A DNA stretch of 64,000 nt from Symbiodinium natans (Eukaryota; Sar; Dinophyceae; Suessiales; Symbiodiniaceae), in assembly GCA_905221605.1 (NCBI GenBank), contig CAJNDS010002511.1:321609-385608 (forward strand). The letters are read 5' to 3'. Both the position numbers and the translations under genes were made by a program. Shown piece after piece: positions 1-11,375 of this stretch. The notes under the pieces are model-generated. The model saw only the letters and a program-made list of their open reading frames with translations. It searched no databases and had not been told where the DNA came from. Numbering within the stretch: position 1 is the stretch's first letter; the number at the start of each line of letters is the position of its first letter.

Positions 1-480
1 ACCCGAAGCGCCGTTGGAAACGCCAGAGGCGGAGGTGCTCTCAAGGCGGCTGCATGGTGGTAGCTCAGGAGCAAGCCGCGAAAGATCATCCAGACTGTGC
101 TTGATGAGAGCTGCAAGGTGAAGGGAGGCTGCTCGCCGTCACACTGGGTATTCGGGTCTTCCTCTTCTTGTAGAGGAGGCCGAGGTGGCGGTTGGGTACT
201 GACCGAGCCAACTTGCCCGCGTCCAGCAGGCTGCAGATCAAGTCTCGAATTATGTGTACAAGACACGTAAGAGGTATGTATGTGAGCTCAGAGCAAAAGC
301 CCTCACAAGAGGACAGGAAGGGACATGTGCGCCTTTGACGAAAACGCTTCGAAGCTTGAACTCACAGGAGATGGATGTGTTCATCTTCTACTGGGAGGAT
401 CCGGACTCTGTCGAGCCCCAGCCTCGCAGGTGATTATGGAGTTTGAGAACATTGGGACAGGGGATTCAGAGGGGTGGCTG
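1..480 (+). other. Exon-like fragments of an unidentified gene
   Basis: Short coding-like stretches sit here. One reads AADQVSNYVYKTRK after CAG at about 232 and ends at a GTATGT donor near 273. Another runs from about 370 (EMDVFIFYWEDPDSVEP) to a GT near 429. Reading phases between the pieces do not join clearly, so I cannot give a gene model. They may be the 3' part of a gene that begins outside the window. Confidence 0.25.
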
Positions 481-484
481 TAAA

Positions 485-3400
485 TAAAAACCATACAAGA
501 GAAGTCAACACCTACTGGTGGACTTCTGCCACAAAGGGGGCGCGCCGGGGGTTCGACACTTCAGGGCCTTTGCCGGGCTCCAAGTCCGGCCGAAAAAACC
601 AGAGTCCGGCGCCTCTATCCCCAAATCTCCAACCCTGTACTTCATAACCTTGAGGCCCGAATCCTAACCTTGGCACCCTGGAGCCCTCCGAGGTTCACGG
701 GCTGGTGGTTCGGTGATGAGGTCGGGGGGACCCAGGCTGGGATCCTGGTTCGGGATCTTGGGGTTTCCGGCTGTAGCGAGGCGAGTACGTCATAATCCAT
801 GAGCAACGGCTAGGGTTCCTACCGGAAACCCTGCGAGCCTCTGCAAGAGTCAAGAGTCGTTGCTTTTGACAGAAATCGTTGTTTCCCAGACAATGGTGTC
901 TAGCTGTCACTCACAATAAGTGGGCTTGCAATCACACTCCACATCGCGCCAACCTCCACTCCATACATTTTCCATCTCCACTGCTGGGTAGAATGGCTCT
1001 TAAGGCTCGAAAAGGCGGGGGTTGGGAGCAGTTTCTCGATCCCCACCCTCACCCTCGGCTCATAAGCATGATTTCCATGGAGGTTGGGAACTGTGGCAAG
1101 CGCCCGCAAGTCCCATGTTTGAGATTACAAGTTGGCGGGTTTTCTGGGCCTGGGGATGATCGGAATGTTATGCAACTGCCTGGAAAGCAAGAGGATCCTG
1201 GAAGTAGGAGAAAAACGTGCACCTCTTCTTTACGGGCCTTCACAGGCAGTGGTCACTTGTCGCAAGCCTTTTGCGAACATGGAAATGTTCAGCGTGTTTG
1301 CCTCTCACAGAATATTGCAAGAGTCTGTTTGATGCTTCTGCCACCAGACGTGCTGTCACAAGTGTTCACGCACAAGTGTTCATGCCTTTTGCGAACATGC
1401 CGCAACACTGCGTTTTTGCTTCAGACTTGCTTGTCAAGAACGACAAGGCCGTTGCAAAGCTGTGACACCGACAGTCCGAAAGCCGGAACAACAACACACC
1501 ATCACACTTCTGCAAAAACCCAACGTGTCGCAACGACACCCTCGAAAATCGGCCTGTTTGGAAGCCGCCAAAACAAGCATTTCACTTCAAAAAATGGGGC
1601 GGTTTCAACGGCGGTGGGTTTATTGTCCCCAAACAGTTCGAACTTGCCCCGGGATCTTAAGCCAAAATTAGGGTTTAGGGTTGTTCCGCTTGCAATTCCG
1701 AACAGGCATCATCATAGGTCGTTAGCAATCATGGTTGCCATAAGTAAGGGAACATCTGAACTCGGACTTGAAGATGGAACGTGCCCCTGCCCCCCCCCCC
1801 CCCCCCCCATTCCCCCCCCTTCCCCTCCTCTTTCAGCGCCTTCCTGGCAGGCTTGGTCGCGCAACCCGGCAACATCGCAGAGGCCGCCGAAGACCGGCTG
1901 GACCATACCCTGGGATGGTGAGGCAGGCCGTATAAACTCCAATAAAACCCTATTGGTCTTTGTGTGCATGACATAGGAGGCCCTCGCGGTTCGGCGTAGG
2001 AAGTGTTGCGCCGTAAGAACCGGCATGCCATATTCTCGGCCCCTATGATTCCGCTTGACCCCGAGCATGCTGTGTCGCGCAGCTGGGCATGGCAAAGCAT
2101 CGACTGCACGGATTTGAAAATGTAGGTTGTGAGCCGGGACCGTCTTGATGCATCTTAGCCGTTAGCAGTCCGTCAGGTCCGGAACGAACTGTGCGTCTCC
2201 AGCAAGATGGAGAAGCAGAGTGAGGACTTCGGGTTTCGCGTGCACTGTGTGAACCCCATCAACCTGGCAAGTCAAACTCGCAACCATAACCCGCCCCCCC
2301 CTCCCCCCTTCCCGCCTCCTCCCCCTTTCCCCCCCTCTCCCCACCCTGTTTCTCCCCCCCTTCTCGGCGCGAAATTGGGCGGGTACAGCTGCCAGCCTTT
2401 CTCCCTCCCTCTGCCTCCCTCCCTCCCTCGCAACCATTAACTCCAGGCAGAATGGTCTAGGGGAGAGAGTAATCGAGGGAGAGGAGGGCAAGGGAGGCAA
2501 GTGCGGAGGTGGTTGGCGGGCGAGTGGGAAGTGTAAGTACAAGGACATCAATCTCTCTTTTTTCGATGTAGCTTTGCTGGACCACGTGCGGGTACTTGCA
2601 CGCTTTTCAACAGGCAGTCTGAAGCTTCGCGTCCCGTGCGGTTGACTCCCAATAGCCCCAAATCTCAACCGGTGCTTAAGGGTGCGCGGGGATGAGTGGG
2701 GCAGTGGATATAGGCAATACAACTGATTGACATCTGGGGAAGGACAATGGCGATTGCACAGGGCTCATGGCAGTAAGTAGACGTTGGCAAGTGCATCCAG
2801 AAGCTCGAGACCAAAACATGCACCGACTCCTGTGGATTCTTCAAGTTGCGCACGTCGAAGCAGCCAGGAGAAAAAGCAAGCCTTGGCACGAATGCAGGTC
2901 GGCGGGCATCGTCGCATTTGCCTATATGGTTCTAGCTTGTGATGCTTATTGACTTGTATTGTCTCAAGGCTGATTACGAAGGAGTTTCAGCTTCGAGCAT
3001 GTGTGGCTTGAGGCTTGAGGCTGTGGGTGCGGGATGTGGGGTTCAAGAGCATGGGGGTTGCACGTCGCAGGTCAGCCTAAACTGAAACAAGGATCCGAGG
3101 ATTGCAGCTGGCGGGCTTATTTCAGGGGGAGGAATCACCTTCCCCCCCTCGCAACCCGAAAGCAATGCGAGGCCAGAAGGCAAGAGGAGGATGCGAGACT
3201 CAATTCTGCTGGCACCCCAGGCTTCTGCTCAAGCCCTAATCCCCCTCTCTCAGCCCGCATTTCAACCCTCCCTCAGCCTCAGGAGATTCTCCACACACCT
3301 TATCACCGCAGGCTTGACATATCTGGGTTGGTAGGCTACGAGGGTCGGATCGGTTGGGGCTACCAAGGGGCTTAAAGTTCCTTAAGAGGCGTCTTGGCAT

Positions 3401-4497
3401 AGTGTTAGGGTTTTTTCGGGATGCGCCCTCCTCCATAAAGCTTGCTGCCAAGTCCCTGGAGACGCAGTGGGAGCAGCGAGTGGAGCAGGACCCGGGGGGC
3501 GGAAGCAATGGGGGGAAGCCGGAACTTGGTCCATGAGGGCATACTGTCAGATTCCCTTACTCTACGAGGTTGGTCAGAGTTCAGGGCCGTTTGGGACTTT
3601 AGGGGCTTCAGGGATCGTCATCGCATTGTGGGTATTGCGGCCCTTCCTGAGCTTGGAGTCGTGTGCGACAACTCTTCTCAACTCCAAGCCATCCTCAGCC
3701 TCCAAGTCTTCACCACATCCTTAACCTGTCAAACCGCCTTGTGGCCACAAGTCGAAGGAACTCAAGCCTAAAGCCCACCAAAAGCCCGAAACCCTGGGCA
3801 CAGAACCGTAAACTCAGGAACCTGCTAGCTCCAATTGCCCATAGAACCCAGGGACTTCAACCTGGGAGCCCTGAGACCCGCAGCGTGCCTCAAAACCTAC
3901 CTGGGTCTGGTGACGCACAGCATCGCACAGCCCAGGCCACCGAGAAGTGCGCCGAAGTGGAGCTTGACGCCCGGCAGGCCCCAGCTCTGGGGCTTCGAAG
4001 CTTTGGGTGTTCAGGAATTTCAGGGCTCCTGCGTCAAGAGCCCCGTCCTCGGCGTGCATGCTGGAGGTGATGGAGACGGAGACAATGCATGCAAGACGCA
4101 CGGCACACCAACCACTTGATGGAGAGAATGCAATCTCGCAAACTTTTGCATCTACGCTCGCTTCCACTCGCTTTCTCGCGACTGGGGCGGTCTCGCTCGA
4201 AGCTTGTGCCGGGCGGTGCATGTTTTAAGGCTTTGTGGTCTTCAGCTACAGGGCTTAACATAAAGCATCTTTTGCTGTGCCCAAAACCCAAAACCGTAAG
4301 CCAAAAATCTTTGAATTTCTGGATGCCCAGACCCTAAGCCCTTCGCCAAGCCTTCTGGCGGTCCCGCACCCCCTAAACCCTTCAGCTCAAGTTCTCTTGA
4401 ACATTCAGAACCCTAAGGTTTAGGGTTTAGGGTTAGGGGTTCAGGGTTTGGGGTTTAGGGTTGAGGGGCCCTGAGGTCCTGAGACCCAACACTTTGT
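485..4497. other. Gene-poor stretch, low complexity
   Basis: I see no supportable gene. It holds C-runs (near 1790-1830, 2290-2350), CT/CCCT-rich tracts and scattered CCCTAAA-like words. An open frame of about 1.1 kb at 879-1976 has no recognisable domain and contains imperfect internal repeats such as GCCTTTTGCGAACATG at about 1268 and 1383, so I treat it as chance. Confidence 0.5.
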
Positions 4498-4507
4498 AGC
4501 GTGGGAG

Positions 4508-4582
4508 GCGCTGGAGATGGCCGCCGCGGTGCCGGACGACGACGTCGACGCGTGCAAAGAGGCCGAGCAGTTGTTTGTTGAG
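4508..4582 (+). CDS. Micro-exon, helical coiled-coil module
   Basis: This is the first clear island: 25 codons beginning ALEMAAAVPDDDVDACKEAE. It begins after GGGAG and ends at GAG followed by a GC donor. The downstream side is immediately TTTAGGGTTTAGGG; the upstream 90 bp are also telomere-like. The same boundary style (AG|codons...AG|GC/GT/GA, whole codons) recurs in the other micro-exons listed. Product unknown; part of a putative large helical protein. Confidence 0.55.
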
Positions 4583-5150
4583 GCGTTTAGGGTTTAGGGT
4601 GTGGGGTTTAGAGTGGGTTTAGTTGGGTATGTGCTGAGGGTTTTATGGAGGATGGTTGCAGGGCCTTGCGCATTTCATGAACCTTCTTCTAGGGATGTAG
4701 GGCAAGGTTCAGGTGTCGGAGGTGGGCTCTGTGAGCCCTTTGCTACTTTGGGGCCCAAACCCAAAACTCCCAAACCACCAAAACCCTAGATACAGGCCCT
4801 GAACTCGCCAGATGCCCAACATGATAAAGCCCTCAACCCGCAGCCTTTCCCAACATCAAACTTCTAAGCCCTGAGCCTTAGAGCATTTTGGAACCCCCAA
4901 CCCGCCAACATCCCCTAAACCCGAAACGCCCTCCAAAAGCCCCGCCAAAAGCCGTCAGAGGCCCTGGCCGCGCTGTCAGCACAACAGCTGCAGCCTCGAA
5001 TCGTCCCCCCCACCGGGGGCTTGGGTCTTTTTTTTTTTTCGGCTGCTTTCCAGGCTTTCCAGGGAGAGTTCTGCACGAGCAGCAAGCTGCAAGACCACAC
5101 CATGGGACACAGAAGTGGCAGCTTTCAGGAAAGAAAACGCTTGGTAAGAT

Positions 5151-5298
5151 GCCCCCCCCATCCCTCCATCCCTACATCCCTCCATCCCTCCATCCCTCCA
5201 TCCCTCCATCCCTCCATCCCTCCATCCCTCCATCCCTACATCCCTACATCCCTACATCCCTACATCCCTACATCCCTACATCCCTACATCCCTCTATC
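5151..5298. repeat. CATCCCTC/CATCCCTA 8-bp minisatellite
   Basis: About 17 tandem 8-bp units. The array shifts from CATCCCTC to CATCCCTA partway through, and the last units resemble CCCTAA words. The reading frames across it (HPSIPPSL) are repeat translation, not a gene. Confidence 0.9.
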
Positions 5299-5353
5299 TC
5301 TAAATCCTAAGCCCTAAGCCTTAAGCCCCCCCCCGCCCCCCAAGAACCCTCAG

Positions 5354-5411
5354 GAGAGCGTTAGCCGAAGTGCAGCGCTTCGTCGCAGCCGAAGGTGTCG
5401 CAGCCGCGAAG
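5354..5411 (+). CDS. Micro-exon, FVA-type helix module
   Basis: Reads RALAEVQRFVAAEGVAAAK and ends at AAG before a GC donor. It resembles the 30528 exon (LAEAQSFVARKL) and the 63053 exon (CKKFLSQRLTE). The acceptor CAG at 5351-5353 leaves one extra base, so this exon is not phase 0 at its start unless another acceptor is used. It is preceded by CCCTAAGCCCTAAGCC-type sequence and followed by G-rich sequence. Confidence 0.5.
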
Positions 5412-5936
5412 GCGAGGAGCCCAGTGCAATGCAGAACAAGATGGGGCTTGGGGTGGGTTGGGGTTTCTCAAGTTTTCTTAGGGGGATGTTTGGGGAGTTT
5501 GGAGGAGGGCTAGGGCCTAGGCATAGTGCTTGATTGGTGAGCGAACGGGATAGCATGAGCTGTTCGTTTGAAGGGCAGCTATTTTCCCGATTCCTGAACT
5601 ACATTTTGCGCCATGCAGGCTCCGCCGATCCTGAAGAAAGACCTGCTGGAGCGCGCGTGCCATGATGACAGCAGAGTATGCACCAGCAGCACCCCAGCAG
5701 CTTGTTGATGAGCAGCACGTCTGTCCATGTCTGGGGTTGCGTGAAAGAACAAGAGGGAGCTTCGCCACGGCCAGTTTTCCCAGACAGTCGCAAGTCCTTG
5801 CAACCAGGGCTGCCAGGCTTTGCGGTGCCCACGAAAAAGTGGTACATCAACAGGATGCTGCGAACGATGAAGAAGACGCCCGTGCCAAATTCTGAAAGTT
5901 CCTTCAGGACCAGCGGATCTGCCCGAAGATGTGCCT

Positions 5937-6412
5937 GGATTTTGCGGAGGTCTTAGGATCGGATTTTGCAGAGGCCTTAGATCTGCCTGCGAATCTTCCT
6001 TTCTGTCTGTCAGCTTTCTGTCGATGTCCCTGAGCACTCAGCAGCCTTTCCTAGACTCACTTTTTGATTTTTGATGAGCCGCACCGAAAAGGAGTAGGTG
6101 AGGGAAGATCGCCGATGTGGACAATGCCATCCAAGATGTGAATCCGACTTTCCGCCGTGGTTCATCAAAACGAGCTGGTCACTTCTCTCAAATATGGTCC
6201 CTGTTGGCGGCGGCCCCTCCTTTTTAGGGTACCCAAAAAGGGACCATCATCTTGAGAACTGAGCAGCTCACTTCTCTCACCTAACTCAGGCAAGGCTGCT
6301 GAGTGCTCAGGAACATCGACAGTGTGCTGCCAGAGAGAAAGGCAGACGTTCAGGCAAATCTACGGCCTCTGCAAAATCCAATCCTAAGCCTAAGCCCTTC
6401 GCAAAATCCAGT
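5937..6412. repeat. Foldback (inverted-repeat) element
   Basis: The arm at about 5937-6055 and the reverse complement of about 6280-6412 match imperfectly. Both contain GGATTTTGCAGAGGCC, then TCGATGT and CCTGAGCACTCAGCAGCC. The roughly 225-bp spacer holds a second inverted pair, ATGGTCCC (6194) and GGGACCAT (6240). No coding content fits. Probably a non-autonomous foldback or MITE-like element; no target duplication was identified. Confidence 0.55.
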
Positions 6413-7579
6413 CCTAAGCAGACGTTGCTGTTTTTGCCAAAGTGGCGAGGAGGCCTGTGCCGTAAAGGATTCTTGAGCATCGCGAGGCTCCCGTGCATGT
6501 GTATGACGCTCGATATTGCATCTTTCGTAATGCCATGGACTACAGCAACATCGCTGTCGAAGTAGGTGCCTTGAAAGGGACACCGACATGCGATGCAAAC
6601 TGAGTTTCTCTGTACTTCACTGCGGTTGCCCTAAGCCCTGAACTCGAACCTGGAGTGCTTCCGGATGTAAAGTTGCGATGTTTAGGCTTTGCGATTTTTC
6701 GGGGCGAGGTCTTGGGGTGTAAGAAGTTGCGAGTTTGGGGCACAGGCATTTCCTGCTCCTGCAGGAGCTGAGCAAAAGACTGCGTGGACTCCAGGCACAC
6801 CGGCCTTGTCGTGCTTAGGCTTAGGGTTGAGGGTGCGCAATGTTTGGATCGGGCATTGCAACTTCGCACGGAGGCATAGCTGCGTTTTCGGAGGGAAAGA
6901 GGTTCGCGAATCTTTGTGCAGTTGTCGAGTTGCGCGATGCCGGCTTTGTATGAGATGGTGCAAGAAAGCTGAGTACAGAGGAGTTTATCAACATTCGAGT
7001 TGTTTGAAGCGGCCATAAGCGTAGAATCGCATCGCAGGGGCACCGAAGTAGGCACTTGCAGCTCGGTTGAAGGATGCGCCAGCTCGTTTCAAACTCGTTT
7101 CAAGCGGGCCCTCCGTGTACCGGAGATGCAGAATCCCAACTCCACTTCCTGGCTGCCAACACCTAGAGCTTGACCCCCCCCCCCCCAAGATATACAACCT
7201 AAACCCGCAACCCTACCTGCGACTCCAGGGCGAACTAAAGGATGCTGTGACGAAACTGAAGCCTCTCGCAACGGTCAAGGCTGGTGGAGGAGGGGAGGTT
7301 TCGGGGGTTTTGGAGGCTCGGCCCGTTGGTCTCTATTGGGTGTTAGGGGTTTTGCGGACGGAGTTTTCGGCTTTAAGAGCTTTAGGGGCTGACGCTGCCG
7401 ATTCCGGTGGCTCCCGCACACGGCACCGGCAAAAGCATCCACGATCTTTTGAAATTGGAAGGGGTTCAGCTTCCCCGAAACGTGAACCCGATAAGCCTTG
7501 CGAGGGTCCGTGGATGCAAAAAGGCAAAAAGCCCAACACTTCCGTAAAAATGAGACTACAAGACCCTTTTGACCCGCAG

Positions 7580-7664
7580 GATGAGGCTGAGGACCGCCCG
7601 CTGCTGCAGAAGAACGAGGAAGCCCTGAGCGAGCTCGCCGCTGCCTCGACGGGGGCTCTAGGAG
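7580..7664 (+). CDS. Micro-exon, helical module
   Basis: Begins after CCCGCAG and reads DEAEDRPLLQKNEEALSELA and onward, ending at GGAG before GTGGGT. The end leaves one extra base (phase 1). It is acidic and helix-forming, like the other islands. The frame stays open upstream, but that part (from 7067) is repeat-like. Confidence 0.5.
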
Positions 7665-7995
7665 GTGGGTCCTAGTTTCGGATTCAAAGCGCCTAGTGTA
7701 AGGTACGATTGTAGGATGGTTTGTAGAGTTTGGGGCCACCCCAAGGAGGGTTGCGATCTCCAGAGGTCTTGGGAGTGCTGTATGGCTTTGCACTCGAACA
7801 AAAGGAATGTGGGATGGAGGGGTTCCGGTTTCGGAAGGTGGAGATAATTCTCGCGGCATGTGTCAGCCGCGGGGGTCACTGCAAAAATGTGCTTCCTCCA
7901 AACCACGGGCCCTGGACTTTCTGTCCATGAGTCCGAAGCCCTACGTAGTGCTGAAACCCGAAGCCCGCCCTCGTTCTTGAGGAAGTGGCGCAGAG

Positions 7996-8070
7996 TCAGC
8001 AGCTGGAGGAGCGCACGGCTTTGCGAGCAAGGGCGCTTCTTCACGTCTTCGGGGCGCAGGGAGGGTCGAC
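7996..8070 (+). CDS. Possible micro-exon, helical module
   Basis: Reads SQQLEERTALRARALLHVFG in one frame after GGCGCAG; a downstream boundary near 8070 precedes GGAGGG. Exact ends are uncertain. It sits just upstream of the well-defined 8140-8554 trio. Confidence 0.35.
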
Positions 8071-8139
8071 CCATGTCGACCCCAAACCCTGAAGGCCCTA
8101 AACCCTCCAAAGTCAGGAAAACCCGAAGACCCCTCGGAG

Positions 8140-8196
8140 GAGATGATGCCGGCCGTTCTGGAGAAGGTCGAGGCGGCAGAGGATGAGGTGGAGAAG
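8140..8196 (+). CDS. Micro-exon, V-type module
   Basis: Nineteen codons, EMMPAVLEKVEAAEDEVEK, from CGGAG| to AAG|GC. It is the first of three close exons whose introns are only 91 and 126 bp, which makes this trio the best place to test splicing. The motif matches VLEKLQLAEEE at 48403. Confidence 0.65.
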
Positions 8197-8287
8197 GCAG
8201 CCGGCTTCAAGGTTTTCTCAGGGGTGTTGGCGTTGTTAAAGGTCGGGGGGGGGAGGGAGCTGGCTTACGTGTTTCTTTCTTTGGCAG

Positions 8288-8353
8288 GTCTCCATTGCGG
8301 CTGCACCTCTGCAGATGGAGGGCAACGAAGACCTCCGGCACGTCATGCTGCAG
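8288..8353 (+). CDS. Micro-exon, AAAPL-type module
   Basis: Twenty-two codons beginning VSIAAAPLQMEGNEDLRHV, after a pyrimidine-rich TTTCTTTCTTTGGCAG acceptor, which is the most convincing acceptor of all the islands. It ends CAG|GC. The AAAPL core matches TAPL in the 24824 exon and AAAAP in the 50030 exon. Confidence 0.65.
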
Positions 8354-8479
8354 GCCTGCAGCCCGAAACCCTACACCCTAAAAGCTTCCAAAAATGGCAG
8401 TACTTCAAAATACAGAATAGTACAGTAGCTATCTCTAAACCTAGGAACGCCTAAACAGCTTCGTGTGTGGTGCGTACAG

Positions 8480-8554
8480 CGCTTTTCTCGGGACGCTGAG
8501 GCCATCAAGGAGACAGAGAAGTCCGTGCGGACGGCGCAGAACTCCATTGGGGAG
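8480..8554 (+). CDS. Micro-exon, ETE-type module
   Basis: Twenty-five codons beginning RFSRDAEAIKETEKSVRTAQ, from GTACAG| to GGGGAG|GTGTGG, a GT donor. KETEKSVRTAQNSI corresponds to ETEAALATAQSLL in the 25082 exon, and both follow an A-type module. Confidence 0.65.
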
Positions 8555-8913
8555 GTGTGGATTTGGCTTCCGAGGGTGGTCACCTTCAACCTCTCTCATG
8601 CCTTACCCCCTCGCACAAATTTGATGCTCTCCAGCGGTGCTTGAAGCCTGAAGACTCTGGAGCGAGCACAGCGAGCACAGCGAGCATTAGCGAGCTCACG
8701 GATGCATCGAGTGGCCGCAAGGTTTTGCTTGAGCTGGACTTGCCATAGAGACAGCACCCATCGCAACCCGCCTCCTCCCCAGCACCAGCACCTAGCAGAC
8801 CTCGCAAAACGAAAAAACCCCATAACTCAGCAAAAAATGTTTTCTCTAAAATTTAAGACACCCGAAATCCACGGAATCATTTTGGACCTCGCTGGCTGCC
8901 TCCACTCCCGGGC

Positions 8914-8970
8914 CGCCGCACGGGGCCGCCATGGATGTGGAGGCGCGGGCCCGGCTCCTCAAAGAAGAGG
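8914..8970 (+). CDS. Possible micro-exon
   Basis: Contains MDVEARARLLKEEERV in one frame, charged and helical like the others. No clean acceptor is visible just upstream, so the boundaries are approximate. Confidence 0.3.
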
Positions 8971-9099
8971 AAAGAGTCCCCCCCAAAACTCAGAAGCTCC
9001 GAGGCAGCCCCCCCCCCCCCCCCCCCCAAATGAAACGACTCTTGAGGGTTTCAGGGCCTTTAGGGTTTTGAGATGTTTTGAGATGTTTTGAGGGTTTTG

Positions 9100-10075
9100 G
9101 TTGTTTGGGTTCGAGACCGGTTTTAAGCTGACCGGTCGTGCTGTCCCGTCGCTGCGGAAAGGCTCTAAACCGGCGCCAACCCCATAGAAGAATACATGAG
9201 CTTAAGTCCGGAAGCAAGCCTGGGGTGGGGTAGTCCAAAGCAGCCCCAGGTTTGGCTTAAAATCGGTTTTAACCCAGACCTGATTCCTGATGACAGCTGA
9301 TGTCGCATCGAGGCTTCTGCCCCATACGTAGCAAGCAAGCTTTCATAAGAATCCTCCATTTAACGTGATTTGTTTTTTGTCCGGCTTGGACCCAGCCCCC
9401 CAACCTTAACCCGAACTCAAAACGCCTTAAACCCTATACCATCGTCGCTTCTGGCCTTCACGTCAATGGACTGCACTGCAACAGACGTTGAAACCTCCGG
9501 ACTCGCATCTGACAAGATCTCGCTTGGGAATGCCTCCAAGTTGTCAGCCACCGAAATGCCAGAGTCCCACTGTCCTACGCATACTTAGACTTCCGAAACC
9601 CACAAATATCCCGGGACGGCCGAAACCCCCGCCAGCCGCCGCCCCCGCCTCCGGGGCCCACTGTGGAAGTGACCTCGGTGGACTTGAACCTCGGCAGAGG
9701 AAAGCTTGCCTTTAGCAGGTTCCTGATTCTGTTGTTCCGGGCCTGGTCTGAGTTTTGGGGACTTACATGCAGCAAGCCCTCCGCGGTGCTGGACCTAAGC
9801 CGCAAGCCCGAGTCTCCCAACTGCCAGAACCCGAGGAATCCCGCAGAGGAGTGCGCTTTCGAGGCCGGAGCTTGAGAGATTTTTTGGGGGGCCTTCCCCT
9901 AAATGAGCCTAAATGTACCAAATTTCCTAAACCCTGCACTCTCTGGGGCCTTCTTTGGGGGTTCCGAGGCATCTGGGGCTGCAGGTGCCGCTTAGAAGTG
10001 TTAGATGTCAAGAGATGTCAACAGTCAAGGGCTAGGCTGCGCATCTGGAAGCTTGTGCTTTGGGGTTTTTGGCAA
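9100..10075. other. No supported gene
   Basis: TTTAGGG-like and CCCTAAA-like words and scattered short open frames only. A stretch near 9770-9880 (QALRGAGPKPQARVSQLPEP) is open but shows no recognisable feature. Confidence 0.4.
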
Positions 10076-10097
10076 AGCGTTTCGCCTAGGCGAAACG
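10076..10097. repeat. 20-bp palindrome, left copy
   Basis: CGTTTCGCCTAGGCGAAACG at 10078-10097 is a perfect palindrome. Bases 10076-10094 are repeated in inverted orientation at 18970-18988, just beyond the other end of the DIRS-like element. Confidence 0.8.
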
Positions 10098-10391
10098 TTG
10101 ATTTCAAAAAGACATGGTGGTGGGGTTTTTGGGTGCCATCATAGAAAATCATCGCTCAGAGCGCCAGAGCATCCATGTCCGCACGACGAATCGATTCTAC
10201 CAGTGCGTCCGTTGGCCAGGGCATCCATGTCCTCACGATGACATCGTCCATGGCTTTTGTTGCACCCTAAAACCCCCTAACCCAAACCCACGCCTCAAGA
10301 AGAAAACAGCAGTGCAAGCCCGAAAGCCTTGCACCCGAAGGCCTTGCACGTCAAAACCTCGAGCAAAAACCGTTCTCGCCATGTTGTTAAA

Positions 10392-10432
10392 GCATGTCTT
10401 ACCATGCACGATGCAACGACAGCTTCTTTTGG
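10392..10432 (+). repeat. Split direct repeat A1
   Basis: Left terminal 41 bp, starting GCATGTCTTACCATGCACG, identical to A2 near the right end. GCATGT at 10392-10397 is the probable recombination core. Confidence 0.85.
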
Positions 10433-10752
10433 TTCATGAGCAGGGACCTTGCCTTGTCGACTCTTCCTGCGTCTTTGTCTGGGTCGGTCGCCGCCCTAGT
10501 CCTGCATCTTCTTTCTACCTCGTCGGTCTCTCCCCAGGCTCGGTTCGATCCTTCGCCATTTTGCCCTGTTTGTCCTGCTTGGGACTTCGACCTCGACCTC
10601 TCCTCATTCCTTCTGGGGCTGGGGTGCGGGGTTCTGCTGTTCCCATTGGCTGAGGTGTGTTTGCTGCTGCGAGCAGCTGTCCTGCGAGCCGCCTCGCAGC
10701 GACTCCTGCACGGTGGGTGGTTTAGGGTGGTTTAGGGTTGGTGCCCCAGTGC

Positions 10753-11373
10753 ATGCAGGCCCGTGTGGAGGCTTTGGAAGCTGCTGTGAGCGCTCTCAGT
10801 GCAGAGGTGCGTTTTCTTCGTTCCTTCCTTGGCATTGACGCAGGCGAAGGTTTCCAGGTCATCCCCACTACGCCTCCTGCCATTGCACAGGCCGCTTCGC
10901 TTGGAAGCGCTTCCTTCACCACACCTGTAGCCCAACAGTCGGCAATCCCTCAGTACCCATTGCAGGGCCCACGGGCCCAGGAGAGCCCTCTCTCCTTTGG
11001 AGCTGTTGCAAGGCTCCCTGAAAGTCAGGCCTCAGCCCCTTCTGACTTTGCGAGTGCAGCCCTGTCCCCACGTTCACGCGGAGCAGCCTGCCGAGAGGTG
11101 GGTCTTTGGCTCCGCAGGGCCTTGCAAGACGAGCACAGAGGCCCGTCGGGGCGTGAACGGCTCCCCAGCGGGTTGCGTTATTGGCTCGTTGCGCGGGATC
11201 ATTCTGGCCGCGATTGCAACCCTGTTCTGGTTTGCAGCTCTTTTGCTCAGTGTAAGGAGCTTTGCAAACGAGGCTCAGATTTGGGCCAGGCCGTTTTCAT
11301 TGGTCTGCCAAATCGAGGAGACGTGGAGGCCGCAGCTCACGCAGCCGGCCTTGTACTGCCCGCTAATTGGTGA
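10753..11373 (+). CDS. DIRS-like element ORF1 (unknown, coiled coil)
   Basis: Begins at ATG 10753 (MQARVEALEAAVSALSAEV), although the frame is open upstream to a TTG at 10738. The N-terminus is a short heptad-like coiled coil. The rest is Ala/Ser/Pro-rich and ends in a compact region with several Cys (CNPVLVCSSFAQCKELC). It stops at TGA 11371-11373, two bases before the ATG of ORF2, so the two may be translated in a coupled way. Function unknown; a gag-accessory role is a guess from position. Confidence 0.6.
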   Translation: MQARVEALEAAVSALSAEVRFLRSFLGIDAGEGFQVIPTTPPAIAQAASLGSASFTTPVAQQSAIPQYPLQGPRAQESPLSFGAVARLPESQASAPSDFASAALSPRSRGAACREVGLWLRRALQDEHRGPSGRERLPSGLRYWLVARDHSGRDCNPVLVCSSFAQCKELCKRGSDLGQAVFIGLPNRGDVEAAAHAAGLVLPANW

Positions 11374-11375
11374 GC

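Noticed and set aside
879-1976. 365-codon open frame
   Set aside because: No domain, low-complexity Pro-run near the end, degenerate internal repeats, and no start or boundary evidence.
2162-2722. 186-codon minus-strand frame
   Set aside because: Arises from CCCT/CT-rich low complexity (Arg/Gly/Glu runs).
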